From Flavobacterium sediminilitoris (lineage in GTDB: Bacteria > Bacteroidota > Bacteroidia > Flavobacteriales > Flavobacteriaceae), in NCBI RefSeq assembly GCF_023008245.1, contig NZ_CP090145.1, positions 3,534,001-3,598,000 on the forward strand: a stretch of DNA of 64,000 nt, written 5' to 3'. The notes beneath the pieces were generated by a model, which had not been told where the DNA came from, did no database searches, and worked only from the letters and a program-made list of their open reading frames with translations. Shown here piece after piece: positions 36,609-45,000 of the stretch. How positions within the stretch are numbered: position 1 is the stretch's first letter; each line of letters starts with the position of its first letter. The translations under genes were made by a program, and so were the position numbers.

Positions 36609-36638
36609 AAAAAGCACTTTAAAGAGTGCTTTTTTTTT
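36609..36638 (+). terminator. Rho-independent terminator
   Basis: Stem AAAAAGCACT / AGTGCTTTTT with a 6-nt loop and eight or more Ts, between the LuxR-type gene and the beta-barrel gene. Confidence 0.85.
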
Positions 36639-36677
36639 ATTTGTAGAAGTATTAATTAAAAACACTATTAAAATAAA

Positions 36678-39008
36678 ATGCTTAAAAAATATTATTCATT
36701 CGCATTATTCTTCTCTTGTTTAATTGGACTTTCACAAAATAATTTTACTTTAAAAATAGAACTCATAGGTTCAGGAAATGAAACTATAAAAGAAGGTAAT
36801 GCCTATCTATTTGATGCAAAAACAAACCAAATTATTAAAACAGAATCTATTGTAGATAAGCAATTAATTTTTACTTCATTAAACGAAGGAAATTATACGC
36901 TTCTTATTACTTGTGAAGAGTTTGAAGAATTTGAACAAAAAGTTTTTTTAAATAAAAATCTAACTTTAAAAATAGAATTAACTAAAATTAATTTTACTGA
37001 ACTAAACGAAATTGTAGTAAAAGGGAATAAAAAGACTTTTACAAATTCAAACGGAAACATTAAAGTCGATATTGCCAATTCTATTTTTAAAGCCATTCCA
37101 AATCCAATAGATTTACTTTCAAAACTTCCAGGGATACAAATAAGTGGAGATCAGGAAAACATATCTATAATTGGGAGAGGAAACCCATTAATTTATATAG
37201 ATAATCAAAGAGTAGGAATAAATGATTTAAATACTTTATCGGTTGAAGATATTAAGACACTAGAAATTATCAAAAACCCTTCGTCTAAATATGAAGCCGA
37301 AGGAAGAGCAGTAATTTTAATTACAAGAAAACTAAGCAAAAAAGACAAATTTGAAACTACTATTTCTGAAGTTGCTTCAGTTAAAAAGAGATTTAATAAT
37401 TACTTAGGAATAAATTCAAATTTTAAAAAGAATAAAACCGAAATAAAAACTAATTTCAACTACAATCAATTAAATCCTTGGGAAAGTGCAGCGAATAATC
37501 TTGAAATTCCAAATGACAATATAACTTCAAATTTTATTGCCGAATCATACTCCAAAAGACGTCAATTTATTCTAGGAGGTGGTCTTTATCATCAAATTAA
37601 TGAAGATGATTATTTATCATTCAATTTGAGTGGAAAAATTCAAAAAGACAATGACGAAAACACGACTAATACTTTCCATGATCAAAACAATGTTCAAAAT
37701 AAAATTGAAACATTAAATAATAATGATGAAAATAGAAACTTTTTAAATTCATTTGTTAACTACAACAAAAAAATAAAACCTTTAGACATAAACTTATTTA
37801 CAGGTTTCCAATTCTCTAATTTTAATCAAAAATCAAATAGCATTATCCAAAACAATTATGATAACACTCAATTTGACTTAACACAAAACAGAAATCAAAA
37901 ATTTAATGTAGATGTATTTTCAGGAAAAACTGATTTAGAAAAAACATTTAAAAATGAAATGAAATGGGAAGTTGGAGCCTTATACTTATCAGCAGAAGCT
38001 AAAACTGATTTTGAAGTTTTAGACTTTATTTCAAATAATAATGAAAACTCAAATTATAATTTTAAAGAGAAAAACATATCAGGATATACACAATTATCTG
38101 GAAAAATTAAAAAAATAAATTATTTATTTGGATTACGAACAGAAAACACAAGCATTAAAGGAAAATATGCAAATGATGATTTTTTATTAATCGATAAAGA
38201 TTACACTAATTTTTTTCCTAAAATCCAGCTTGACATTCCTATTGATAGCACAAAAACTATACGCTTTAATTATGCTAAAAGTATTTCAAGACCCAATTAT
38301 TCATCAACAAGCCAAATATCAATTTATACAAACCCTTATTTAGTTTATTCAAGAAATATTAATTTAAATCCAACAATTACAGATGAAATTTCGGGAACTT
38401 TTCAGTACAAAGACAAATCTGTAAAGCTAAATTTCTATCGTAGCAAAGATCCTGTAAATTTTGCGTTTTCATATGATTCTACTGTTAACTTAATTACATT
38501 TAATTCTATTAATTATACCAAAGAATCGGGTATAGATTTAGAGTTTACACTTCCATTTAAACATAACATTTGGAATTCAACAAACAGTTTTAATTTTATT
38601 GTAAACAAAATCGAAGATAAATCTGCTGTTTTTAATGAATCAAAGCCCTATTTATACTATTATTCAAATCATATTTTTGAATTACCTAAAGAATTCAATT
38701 TTTCAATTACAGGTTGGGGTTTAACAGAAAGGAAAGAAGGAATTTTTAAACGAAATTCATTATTCATTATGAATTTAGCATTGTCTAAAACATTACTTAA
38801 AAATTTTGATTGCACAATAAACTTTAATGATGTTTTCAGGAATATGAATTTTAATGAAGATTTAACCATAAACAATATCATTTCTAAAGGAATATATTAT
38901 ACGGATACAAGAGAAATATCACTTTCAATACGTTATAAATTTGGAAAGATTAAAGATTCAAATTATCAAGAAAGAGATATTGACCAAAACTCGAATAGAA
39001 TTAGATAA
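36678..39008 (+). CDS. Outer-membrane beta-barrel protein, TonB-receptor-like
   Basis: A 776-residue outer membrane protein of the flavobacterial barrel family (OMP_b-brl_3 type). A signal peptide (ALFFSCLIGLSQ) is followed by a carboxypeptidase-regulatory-like beta domain (20-110), then a plug-like domain (LLSKLPGIQISGDQENISII, GNPLIYIDNQRV), and a barrel of about 560 residues rich in alternating aromatic strands. No TonB box is evident. The ligand is unknown. Regulated in cis by the preceding LuxR-type gene, by inference. Confidence 0.82.
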   Translation: MLKKYYSFALFFSCLIGLSQNNFTLKIELIGSGNETIKEGNAYLFDAKTNQIIKTESIVDKQLIFTSLNEGNYTLLITCEEFEEFEQKVFLNKNLTLKIELTKINFTELNEIVVKGNKKTFTNSNGNIKVDIANSIFKAIPNPIDLLSKLPGIQISGDQENISIIGRGNPLIYIDNQRVGINDLNTLSVEDIKTLEIIKNPSSKYEAEGRAVILITRKLSKKDKFETTISEVASVKKRFNNYLGINSNFKKNKTEIKTNFNYNQLNPWESAANNLEIPNDNITSNFIAESYSKRRQFILGGGLYHQINEDDYLSFNLSGKIQKDNDENTTNTFHDQNNVQNKIETLNNNDENRNFLNSFVNYNKKIKPLDINLFTGFQFSNFNQKSNSIIQNNYDNTQFDLTQNRNQKFNVDVFSGKTDLEKTFKNEMKWEVGALYLSAEAKTDFEVLDFISNNNENSNYNFKEKNISGYTQLSGKIKKINYLFGLRTENTSIKGKYANDDFLLIDKDYTNFFPKIQLDIPIDSTKTIRFNYAKSISRPNYSSTSQISIYTNPYLVYSRNINLNPTITDEISGTFQYKDKSVKLNFYRSKDPVNFAFSYDSTVNLITFNSINYTKESGIDLEFTLPFKHNIWNSTNSFNFIVNKIEDKSAVFNESKPYLYYYSNHIFELPKEFNFSITGWGLTERKEGIFKRNSLFIMNLALSKTLLKNFDCTINFNDVFRNMNFNEDLTINNIISKGIYYTDTREISLSIRYKFGKIKDSNYQERDIDQNSNRIR

Positions 39009-39017
39009 AAAACAACA

Positions 39018-39559
39018 CACAACAGCCATAGCTATTGCACAACCCTTCTAAAAAACTATTTTTTAAAAATAATTAATAAAATAAATCTCTTTTGAAGCCA
39101 TTTAAAAGAGCCTTATTTTTTTGAAATAAGTACTATTTTATAAAACAGCATAACTTAAAAAATGTTTTTTATATTCGAGTTTTTAAACATAGAGAACCAC
39201 AAACTTGTCATGCTGTAAGCATCCCATTAGCAACTAACTCTATAATACTATACATTAGTTTAGGTATTTTTATGAAAAGAATGTTAAGTCCTTGTATAAC
39301 TTCCACATACGCTCCACACCCAAAGGGACGTAGATTGTGTTGAATGATTATACTGAAAATAATACTCCAAACCACCACTCCGTCTGTTCGAGTTTTTTTA
39401 TGAAATAAAATGGAATAAAACTTCTCGATACGCTTCGCACTCGAAGTGACGAGTATCGAGAACTCGAGAACCACAAAAAACACTCCCTTACAGAAAACCC
39501 TAAAATAAATAAAAAGCATCTTATTTTACCAAAGCAAACAAAACACATTGTAAAAAGAA
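39018..39559 (+). repeat. Dispersed repeat, copy R1 (left flank of the R-M pair)
   Basis: About 540 bp, nearly identical over most of its length to 42313-42739 on the other side of the restriction-modification genes. Shared blocks begin ACAACAGCCATAGCTATTGC, continue through an AT-rich stretch, a degenerate hairpin (AAAACAGC...GTTTTT type), TGTCATGCTGTAAGCATCCC and the REP-like CTTCTCGATACGCTTCGCAC...GTATCGAG at 39421-39460. R1 has about 110 bp extra (39300-39415) that is absent from R2 but present in the copy at 56782. The 770-bp gap from the barrel gene to the methyltransferase holds only this repeat, the element below and a promoter. Confidence 0.85.
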
Positions 39560-39669
39560 TAGGTTAGGTTTGTAAGTATAAAAATATACTTTATCACACA
39601 TACCTAACCAATACAAGTTGGCTTTGTATGATTTTGTTACACTTAATAAACAAGTTATCTGCAATGCCA
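39549..39669 (+). repeat. Structured spacer element, subfamily 2, copy 2
   Basis: It contains the inverted pair ATAGGTTAGGTTTGTA and TACCTAACCAATAC, then CAAGTTGGCTTTGTATGATT, and ends GTTATCTGCAATGCCA (39654-39669). That end is partly complementary (12/16) to TGGCATTACCTACAAC (42302-42317) beyond the restriction gene, so the pair lies between inverted ends. Confidence 0.6.
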
Positions 39670-39765
39670 AAAAAATCATAGAAATCGACATCTTCTGAAA
39701 AAAAAATACAAGAAAAATAAAATCCTTAACAAAACAATATAACCTTAATTAAATTTGATTTTTGT

Positions 39766-39773
39766 TACCTTTG
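39766..39773 (+). promoter_or_regulatory. TAnnTTTG promoter of the methyltransferase gene
   Basis: TACCTTTG ends 5 nt before the ATG at 39779 and overlaps any upstream TTG start, so the ATG is the real start. Confidence 0.65.
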
Positions 39774-39778
39774 TTACT

Positions 39779-41353
39779 ATGATAATAGAGAAAATAAATA
39801 TCGAGCCCTTAAAAGATGAACTGCCTAGTGAATACGCTGACAGATTAGGTATTTATTATACAAAATCAGTTTCTATTAAACATAAAAAAGAAAGCGGACA
39901 GTTTTTCACACCTACTCCAATTGCAAATTTAATGGCTTCATTTTCAGATTTAAAAAGTGAAAGTTTAAGAATATTAGATCCAGGTTGTGGAGCAGCAGTT
40001 TTAACTTGTGCATTAATAGAAAACCTAACAAATAAGAATAAAAAACTAAACTTTGTAGACATAGTTGCTTACGAAACTGATCCAAATTTAATCTCATTTT
40101 CTCAAAAAGCATTAGATTATTTAAAGTTTTGGCTTAAAGAAAGAAATGTTAAATTTCAATATCTTTTGCATATTCACGATTTTATTTTAGATAATGCTAA
40201 AGCATTAAAAACAAAAACTTTATCAAAAAATAATTTTGATTTAATAATCTCTAATCCTCCTTATTTCAAATTAGCAAAAGATGATATAAAAACCATTGCG
40301 GCAAAAGAACTTGTAAGTGGACAACCAAATATTTATTCCATATTTATGGGAATTGCTTCTAAATTATTAAAAGAAAACGGAGAATTAATTTTTATTACTC
40401 CAAGAAGCTTTGCTTCAGGAAATTATTTTAAAGCTTTTAGACAACTTTTTTTTAAAACTGTACAAATTGATAAAATTCATTTATTCAATTCTCGAAAAGA
40501 TACTTTTAATAGAGATAGTGTTTTACAAGAAACCGTTATTATTAAAGCAATTAATGAACCTATAAATCCAAACAAACAAGTTATAATATCATCGAGTTTA
40601 GGAATAAAAGATATATTTGAACCTTCTGTCAAATATTTTCTTTCATCCGAATTAATTGATATGAAATCAGAAGAAAAAATATTACACTTACCAACAAATG
40701 ACAAAGAAGAAAGTATTTTAAATCTAGTTACTTCTTGGAAAAATAATTTAATAGATCACAATATACAAATCTCGACCGGACCAGTTGTTTCATTTCGTTC
40801 TTGGGATTATATCCAAAATAACTATCAAAATGGAACCGTTTTTTTAGCACCTTTATTTTGGTTGCACAATGTAAATAAAATGTTTCTAGAATGGCCAATT
40901 ACATCAAAAAATAAAGGTCAATTTATCAAAATAGAAGACAGTTCAAAATCTATCTTGCTTCCTAACAAGAATTATATTTTTTTAAGACGTTTCAGTACAA
41001 AAGATGATAAAAGTAGACTGATTGCTTCTCCTTATTTTTGCAATTATGCAAAATCTAATTTTATCGGAGTGGAAAATAAATTAAATTATATTTATAGAAA
41101 AAATGGACATTTAGAACGAAGTGAAGTGGCAGGACTTTGCGCATTGCTGAATAGCGAATTATTTGACACATATTTCCAAATATTTAATGGAAATGTAAAT
41201 GTAAGTGCAACAGAATTAAGAGGTATGAAAATACCAACATTAAATGAAATAAAAGAAATAGGAAATAAAATAATACTAACAAATGATTATTCAATGGAAA
41301 ACGTAAACCAAATCGTGAACTCCTATTTTGAATTTGAGAATATTTTTATATAA
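39779..41353 (+). CDS. Type II N6-adenine DNA methyltransferase (BsuBI/PstI type)
   Basis: A 524-residue gamma-class amino-methyltransferase: SAM-binding motif I ILDPGCGAAVLTCAL, catalytic motif IV NPPYF, and an N-terminal GQFFTPTPIANLMAS typical of N-6 DNA methylases. The C-terminal half (about 330-524) should hold the target-recognition domain. It methylates adenine within the target of the neighbouring endonuclease, predicted CTGCAG by analogy to M.BsuBI/M.PstI. The restriction gene follows 4 nt after the stop, on the same transcript. Confidence 0.9.
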   Translation: MIIEKINIEPLKDELPSEYADRLGIYYTKSVSIKHKKESGQFFTPTPIANLMASFSDLKSESLRILDPGCGAAVLTCALIENLTNKNKKLNFVDIVAYETDPNLISFSQKALDYLKFWLKERNVKFQYLLHIHDFILDNAKALKTKTLSKNNFDLIISNPPYFKLAKDDIKTIAAKELVSGQPNIYSIFMGIASKLLKENGELIFITPRSFASGNYFKAFRQLFFKTVQIDKIHLFNSRKDTFNRDSVLQETVIIKAINEPINPNKQVIISSSLGIKDIFEPSVKYFLSSELIDMKSEEKILHLPTNDKEESILNLVTSWKNNLIDHNIQISTGPVVSFRSWDYIQNNYQNGTVFLAPLFWLHNVNKMFLEWPITSKNKGQFIKIEDSSKSILLPNKNYIFLRRFSTKDDKSRLIASPYFCNYAKSNFIGVENKLNYIYRKNGHLERSEVAGLCALLNSELFDTYFQIFNGNVNVSATELRGMKIPTLNEIKEIGNKIILTNDYSMENVNQIVNSYFEFENIFI

Positions 41354-41357
41354 ATTT

Positions 41358-42293
41358 ATGAGCAAATTACTTGAAGCGCAAGAAATATTAAAAACAATTG
41401 GCTTACCGCCAGCACAATATAATGAAATGTCAGCACTTACCTTTTTGGCTATTTGCAACATAAAAGAAAACGATAATTGGGCAAATGCAACTAAACAAAG
41501 TTTAGGTGTTACGAAAGGTATAATGATTTTTGTAAATGAAAATTACAATAAAAATTACGCTCCAAATACAAGAGAAACATTTCGAAGAAATGTTTTACAC
41601 CAATTTGTACAAGCAAGATTAGTAGATTATAATCCTGACAATCCTAATTTACCAGTAAATAGTCCAAGAGCTCATTATGCAATTACAAATGAATTTTTAG
41701 AAGTTGTAAAAACCTATAAAACAAAAGGTTGGAATAATTCAGTAAAAAAATTCATTTCAATTGTTGGTAAACTTTCCGAAGTTTATTTAAAGGAAAGAGA
41801 ATTAATTCAAATTCCTGTTAAACTTGCAAACGGAGATATAATAAAACTTTCAGCAGGAAAACATAATGAAGTTCAAGCAGCAATTGTAGAACAATTCGCA
41901 CCAAGATTTGCAAATGGTGGTACTTTACTATATTTAGGTGATACAGCGAAAAAGGACTTATATGTTAATGAAGAAAAATTAAAAGAGTTAGGAATTCCAA
42001 TTGACCAACACAGTAAATTACCTGATGTTGTAATATTTGATTCTGAAAGAAGTTGGCTTTTCCTAATAGAAGCAGTTACTTCTCACGGACCAGTTTCTCC
42101 GAAAAGAATTGTGGAATTAGAAGAGTTTCTAAAAAACTGTAAAATTGGAAAAGTCTATGTAACTGCATTTCCTGATATGAGCGAATTTAAAAAGCACTCA
42201 TCAAATATTGCTTGGGACACAGAAGTTTGGTTAATGGAAGTTCCAGACCACATGATACATTTCAACGGCGATAGATTTATGGGACCAAGATAA
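41358..42293 (+). CDS. BsuBI/PstI-family type II restriction endonuclease
   Basis: A 311-residue nuclease with the family hallmark at the C-terminus: KLPDVVIFDSERSWLFLIEA, VTSHGPVSPKR, and IAWDTEVWLMEVPDHMIHF. Asp in LPD and Glu in LIEA form a PD-(D/E)xK-type site. The N-terminal 150 residues are a helical DNA-binding part. BsuBI and PstI cut CTGCAG; the same target is predicted. The ATG at 41358 is preferred over an earlier in-frame start that overlaps the methyltransferase gene. Complete, no sign of decay. Confidence 0.93.
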   Translation: MSKLLEAQEILKTIGLPPAQYNEMSALTFLAICNIKENDNWANATKQSLGVTKGIMIFVNENYNKNYAPNTRETFRRNVLHQFVQARLVDYNPDNPNLPVNSPRAHYAITNEFLEVVKTYKTKGWNNSVKKFISIVGKLSEVYLKERELIQIPVKLANGDIIKLSAGKHNEVQAAIVEQFAPRFANGGTLLYLGDTAKKDLYVNEEKLKELGIPIDQHSKLPDVVIFDSERSWLFLIEAVTSHGPVSPKRIVELEEFLKNCKIGKVYVTAFPDMSEFKKHSSNIAWDTEVWLMEVPDHMIHFNGDRFMGPR

Positions 42294-42301
42294 ACCGAAA
42301 A

Positions 42302-42317
42302 TGGCATTACCTACAAC
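42302..42317 (+). repeat. Right inverted end of the R-M cassette
   Basis: TGGCATTACCTACAAC begins just after the restriction gene and is 12/16 complementary to GTTATCTGCAATGCCA at 39654-39669, on the far side of the two genes. Confidence 0.5.
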
Positions 42318-42739
42318 AGCCATAGCTATTGCACAACCCTTCTAAAAAACTATTTTTTAAAAATAATTAATAAAATAAATCTCTTTTGAAGCCATTTAAA
42401 AGAGCCTTATTTTTTTGAAATAAGTACCATTTTATAAAACAGCATAACTTAAAAAACGTTTTTTTATATTCGAGTTTTTAAACGTAGAGAACCACAAACT
42501 TGTCATGCTGTAAGCATCCCACTAGCAACTAACTCTATAATACTATACATTAATTTGAGTGTTTTTATGAAAAAAATATTGAGGTTCTTTTACAACTTCT
42601 CGATACGCTGCGCACTCGAAGTGACGAGTATCGAGAACTCGAGAACCACAAAAAACACTCCCTTACAGAAAACCGTAAAATAAATAAAAGCATCTTATTT
42701 TTACCAAAACAAAGCAAACAAAACACATTGTAAAAAGAA
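42313..42739 (+). repeat. Dispersed repeat, copy R2 (right flank of the R-M pair)
   Basis: About 430 bp, in direct orientation to R1 at 39018-39559; long runs are identical. It contains the REP-like palindrome at about 42597-42636 (CTTCTCGATACGCTGCGCAC ... GTATCGAG). The 490-bp gap between restriction and oxidoreductase genes contains essentially only this repeat plus a truncated copy of the subfamily 2 element at its end. Confidence 0.85.
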
Positions 42740-42783
42740 AATTTGCAAACCATTACAAGTTGGCAACAAGTAAAAATAAAAAT

Positions 42784-43386
42784 CTAATCAATATTTTGAA
42801 TTATAGAATTTAAGTGTTTTTCATAACCATTGATATACTCTTCAATATTTGGGTTTTTAACAACATCAAAACAATGAAAATTCGATAAATCTTGGAAACC
42901 ACAAAATCTATAATTCAAAATAAGGTTGAATAATACATCATCAGCTTTTTTTCCTTTCATTAATTGCTGACTTACATCATTAAAACAATTTTCGGGAGCA
43001 TTCCATGTTGCTACAACAAATACTTTTTTATCTTTTAAAAGACCTCCAGTTCCATATTGCTTTGAAATATCTGAACGAGTTCTCCCATCGCCATCTAACA
43101 TAGTATTAGATAAAAGCCCTTCCATGAAAACTTCATCAACATATCTTTTATAAATCCAAGGTGTATTAAACCAAAAAATTGGAGTATGTATTATAATTAA
43201 ATCCGCTTTAAGGTGTTTTTCAACTTCAGTTTTTGAGTCATAACCTTTACCTATAAACGTTTCTTCCAAATGCCAATTTTGATTCTTAAAAAAAAGTCTC
43301 GTAGTATCAGCTAAAGTTTTGTTTAACTTTCCCTCTGAGATACCTTCATATTTTTGATGAGTATGTATTATTAATAATTCTTTCAT
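42784..43386 (-). CDS. NAD(P)H-dependent flavodoxin-fold oxidoreductase (MdaB/KefF-like)
   Basis: A 200-residue flavoprotein of the Flavodoxin_2 group: LLIIHTHQKYEG at the FMN/FAD phosphate loop, DLIIIHTPIFWFNTPWIYKR, and GRTRSDISKQYGTGGLLKDK. Such enzymes reduce quinones or electrophiles with NAD(P)H. Two palindromes sit upstream (43432-43471), and the remains of a divergent regulator gene lie beyond them, so it was once regulated by a neighbour. Confidence 0.88.
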   Translation of the reverse strand: MKELLIIHTHQKYEGISEGKLNKTLADTTRLFFKNQNWHLEETFIGKGYDSKTEVEKHLKADLIIIHTPIFWFNTPWIYKRYVDEVFMEGLLSNTMLDGDGRTRSDISKQYGTGGLLKDKKVFVVATWNAPENCFNDVSQQLMKGKKADDVLFNLILNYRFCGFQDLSNFHCFDVVKNPNIEEYINGYEKHLNSIIQNID

Positions 43387-43431
43387 TATTTACTATTTAT
43401 TATTTATTTGCAAATTTGACAAATAACTACA

Positions 43432-43471
43432 TACTTGTCAAGTACTTACCTCTTAGTAAGTAACTTACTAA
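43432..43471. promoter_or_regulatory. Two operator-like palindromes upstream of the oxidoreductase
   Basis: TACTTGTCAAGTA (43432-43444) and TTAGTAAGTAACTTACTAA (43453-43471) are perfect apart from their central base. They lie 46-85 nt upstream of the oxidoreductase start, between it and a divergent regulator remnant. Confidence 0.65.
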
Positions 43472-43494
43472 AAACTCGGAAAAACGCAATTTGA

Positions 43495-43569
43495 ATGGAA
43501 ACACGTGAAAAAATAATTAAAAAAAAATCAACAAGCAAAAGAATACTTAATAATAATGGAATGGAGTAA
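43495..43569 (+). pseudogene. Truncated TetR-like regulator remnant
   Basis: A 24-codon reading frame begins METREKIIKKKST, which looks like the first helix of a TetR-family repressor (METREKII.KA..LF), then stops after ILNNNGME. It is divergent from the oxidoreductase gene, with the two palindromes between, the classical repressor layout. The remainder appears replaced by a degenerate repeat copy (43575-43680, with CTTCTCAATACGC). Too short for certainty. Confidence 0.35.
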
Positions 43570-43689
43570 TCAGAATCGGAGTTAAAAAATATCGAGATCG
43601 TGTACTGAAACAATACTTCTCAATACGCTTTGCTCTCGAAATGACGTGTATAGAGAATAAGACAACAGAAAACGACTACTAAACCCCAC

Positions 43690-43881
43690 CTACTCCCCTA
43701 TTTTAGTATGAGGAATGACATTGGCTTTGCACAATCGGTATAATTTTCTTTCACTAAAATTAAAAAGCTGTTTAACATCCGCGCTATCTAGCCAATCTTC
43801 TTCTTTATGCGGCATTAAGTCTAAAAGTAAAACCTTCATAAGTGTAATTTCTCTTTTTAAATATTCAATTTCTTTTTTCAT
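43690..43881 (-). CDS. Excisionase-like helix-turn-helix protein, probably truncated
   Basis: A 63-residue protein: a short coiled-coil (EIEYLKREITLMKVLLLDLM), then an HTH_17/MerR-like motif DWLDSADVKQLFNFSERKLY RLCKANVIPHTKI. Homologous proteins in Bacteroidota mobile elements run on with a beta wing (KIGGK.YF...) and 20-40 more residues; here the frame stops right after TKIGE, so the wing is lost. It suggests a decayed integrative element. Confidence 0.6.
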   Translation of the reverse strand: MKKEIEYLKREITLMKVLLLDLMPHKEEDWLDSADVKQLFNFSERKLYRLCKANVIPHTKIGE

Positions 43882-44287
43882 AACGTAAAGGTTTTTAAGT
43901 ACAAAAAAACAAATACTAAAACCATTCCATTTTATAAGACAAATTTGTTAAAACAACAACAATTAACACTAATTATTCTATTTTTTACTTTTTATGAAAC
44001 GAAAATTGAAATTTTACATCAATTTTTCTATTCGTTGTGTTTAAAACAAGATTCATCTTATATTTCTACCCTAAAAAATACTAAACTAAAAAAGTACAAG
44101 ATCTAAACTCTGTGCCTTTTCACTTCCTAAAATTTAGTTACCATACCATAATTTCCATTATACAACAACAATAGTTCCTAAACTAGCACTTAGTAAATGT
44201 TTATGACTGTTAACTAATGACTAAAAGAAACTATTTATCATAATCCAACAACTTTGCCAAAATCACTAAAAATAGGGCTCGTGAATG
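43882..44287. other. Gene-free stretch upstream of the tandem repeats
   Basis: About 400 bp of AT-rich DNA. No reading frame of credible composition was seen on either strand and no recognised RNA; it is followed by iteron-like repeats. It probably belongs to the same decayed element as the HTH gene. Confidence 0.5.
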
Positions 44288-44337
44288 GTTTTGACGTGTT
44301 TTGACCGGTTTTGACGTGTTTTGATGTGTTTTGACGT
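44288..44337 (+). repeat. Five tandem 10-bp repeats (GTTTTGACGT)
   Basis: Units: GTTTTGACGT, GTTTTGACCG, GTTTTGACGT, GTTTTGATGT, GTTTTGACGT, exactly in register over 50 bp. One unit per helical turn places all copies on one DNA face, as in replication iterons or recombinase/excisionase arm sites. Confidence 0.9.
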
Positions 44338-44361
44338 ACTTAAAGGGGTTAAATAAGGCCT

Positions 44362-44458
44362 TTGTTCGGAGATTGTTCGGAAAAGCTTCGGTCAAGCAGC
44401 GGTAAACAGGCACTTTTTCGCAACAACTTCCGAACAAAACTGCTACTTGACTGCTACT
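44362..44458. repeat. TTGTTCGGA direct and inverted repeats
   Basis: TTGTTCGGA at 44362-44370, TTGTTCGGAA at 44373-44382, its inverse TTCCGAACAA at 44428-44437, then CTGCTACT twice (44440-44447, 44451-44458). Directly follows the 10-bp iterons; no gene covers it. Confidence 0.75.
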
Positions 44459-44599
44459 AAACCTAAAAAATTAGTGGTTAGTGGAAATTAAAAAAAAGTA
44501 ACACACTTCATCTTTTCTTCTTCAAATTTCAAACATTTTATATCAAAATTGTTACCCTGTAAAGGGTTTTATTAGCAGTTTCTCAAGGCTATTATAAAT

Positions 44600-44800
44600 G
44601 TTGTTTTTATGAAAAGAATGTTGAGTTCTTGTGTAACTTCTCGATACGCTTCGCACTCGAAGTGATGTGTATTAAGAACCACAAACTTGTCATGCTGTAA
44701 GCATCCCATTAGCAATGGAAGTTTTTGTATAACTTCTCCATACGCTTCGCACTCGAAGTGACGTAGTTTGAGTCGTCAGTTCGAACTGACAAAAAAAATT
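44600..44800 (+). repeat. Dispersed repeat, partial copy R5 with two REP-like units
   Basis: CTTCTCGATACGCTTCGCAC at 44637 and CTTCTCCATACGCTTCGCAC at 44734, with TGTCATGCTGTAAGCATCCC between them, as in R1 and R2. It ends in the 16-bp perfect palindrome GTCAGTTCGAACTGAC (44775-44790) and an A-run. Confidence 0.75.
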
Positions 44801-44961
44801 ATCAAAAATTAATTACACCCAACAGGTTAAATATAATATTTTTTAATTATATATACCAATTACGCAAACTATAATCACGATGTAACGACCTGAATAGTTG
44901 CGATTTATAGGTTTTTTGATTGTTTTGTTGACACTCTTTTAATTTATTAAAAACTTTCGTA

Positions 44962-44969
44962 TATATTTG
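44962..44969 (+). promoter_or_regulatory. TAnnTTTG promoter of the OLD nuclease gene
   Basis: TATATTTG, 31 nt upstream of the ATG. It lies immediately outside the cassette end GTTGTAGCC (44971), so promoter and gene sit on opposite sides of the putative boundary. Confidence 0.65.
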
Positions 44970-44970
44970 T

Positions 44971-44984
44971 GTTGTAGCCAATAC
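44971..44984 (+). repeat. Left inverted end of the OLD cassette
   Basis: GTTGTAGCCAATAC is complementary at 13/14 positions to GTACTGGCTACAAC (46815-46828) at the other end of the same gene. Confidence 0.75.
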
Positions 44985-45000
44985 GAAAAAAGACCAACCA

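Noticed and set aside
39208..39548. Minus-strand reading frames of 66 and 103 codons
   Set aside because: They lie wholly within repeat R1, and similar frames recur in R2 and R4 with broken ends; composition is not protein-like.
44231..44437. A 68-codon minus-strand frame with periodic Lys-Thr-x-Gln-Asn
   Set aside because: The periodicity is just the 10-bp DNA iterons translated; there is no start signal and no conserved context.
43882..45000. CRISPR-like array
   Set aside because: The only regular repeats are 10-bp contiguous units with no spacers; no cas genes are in the window.
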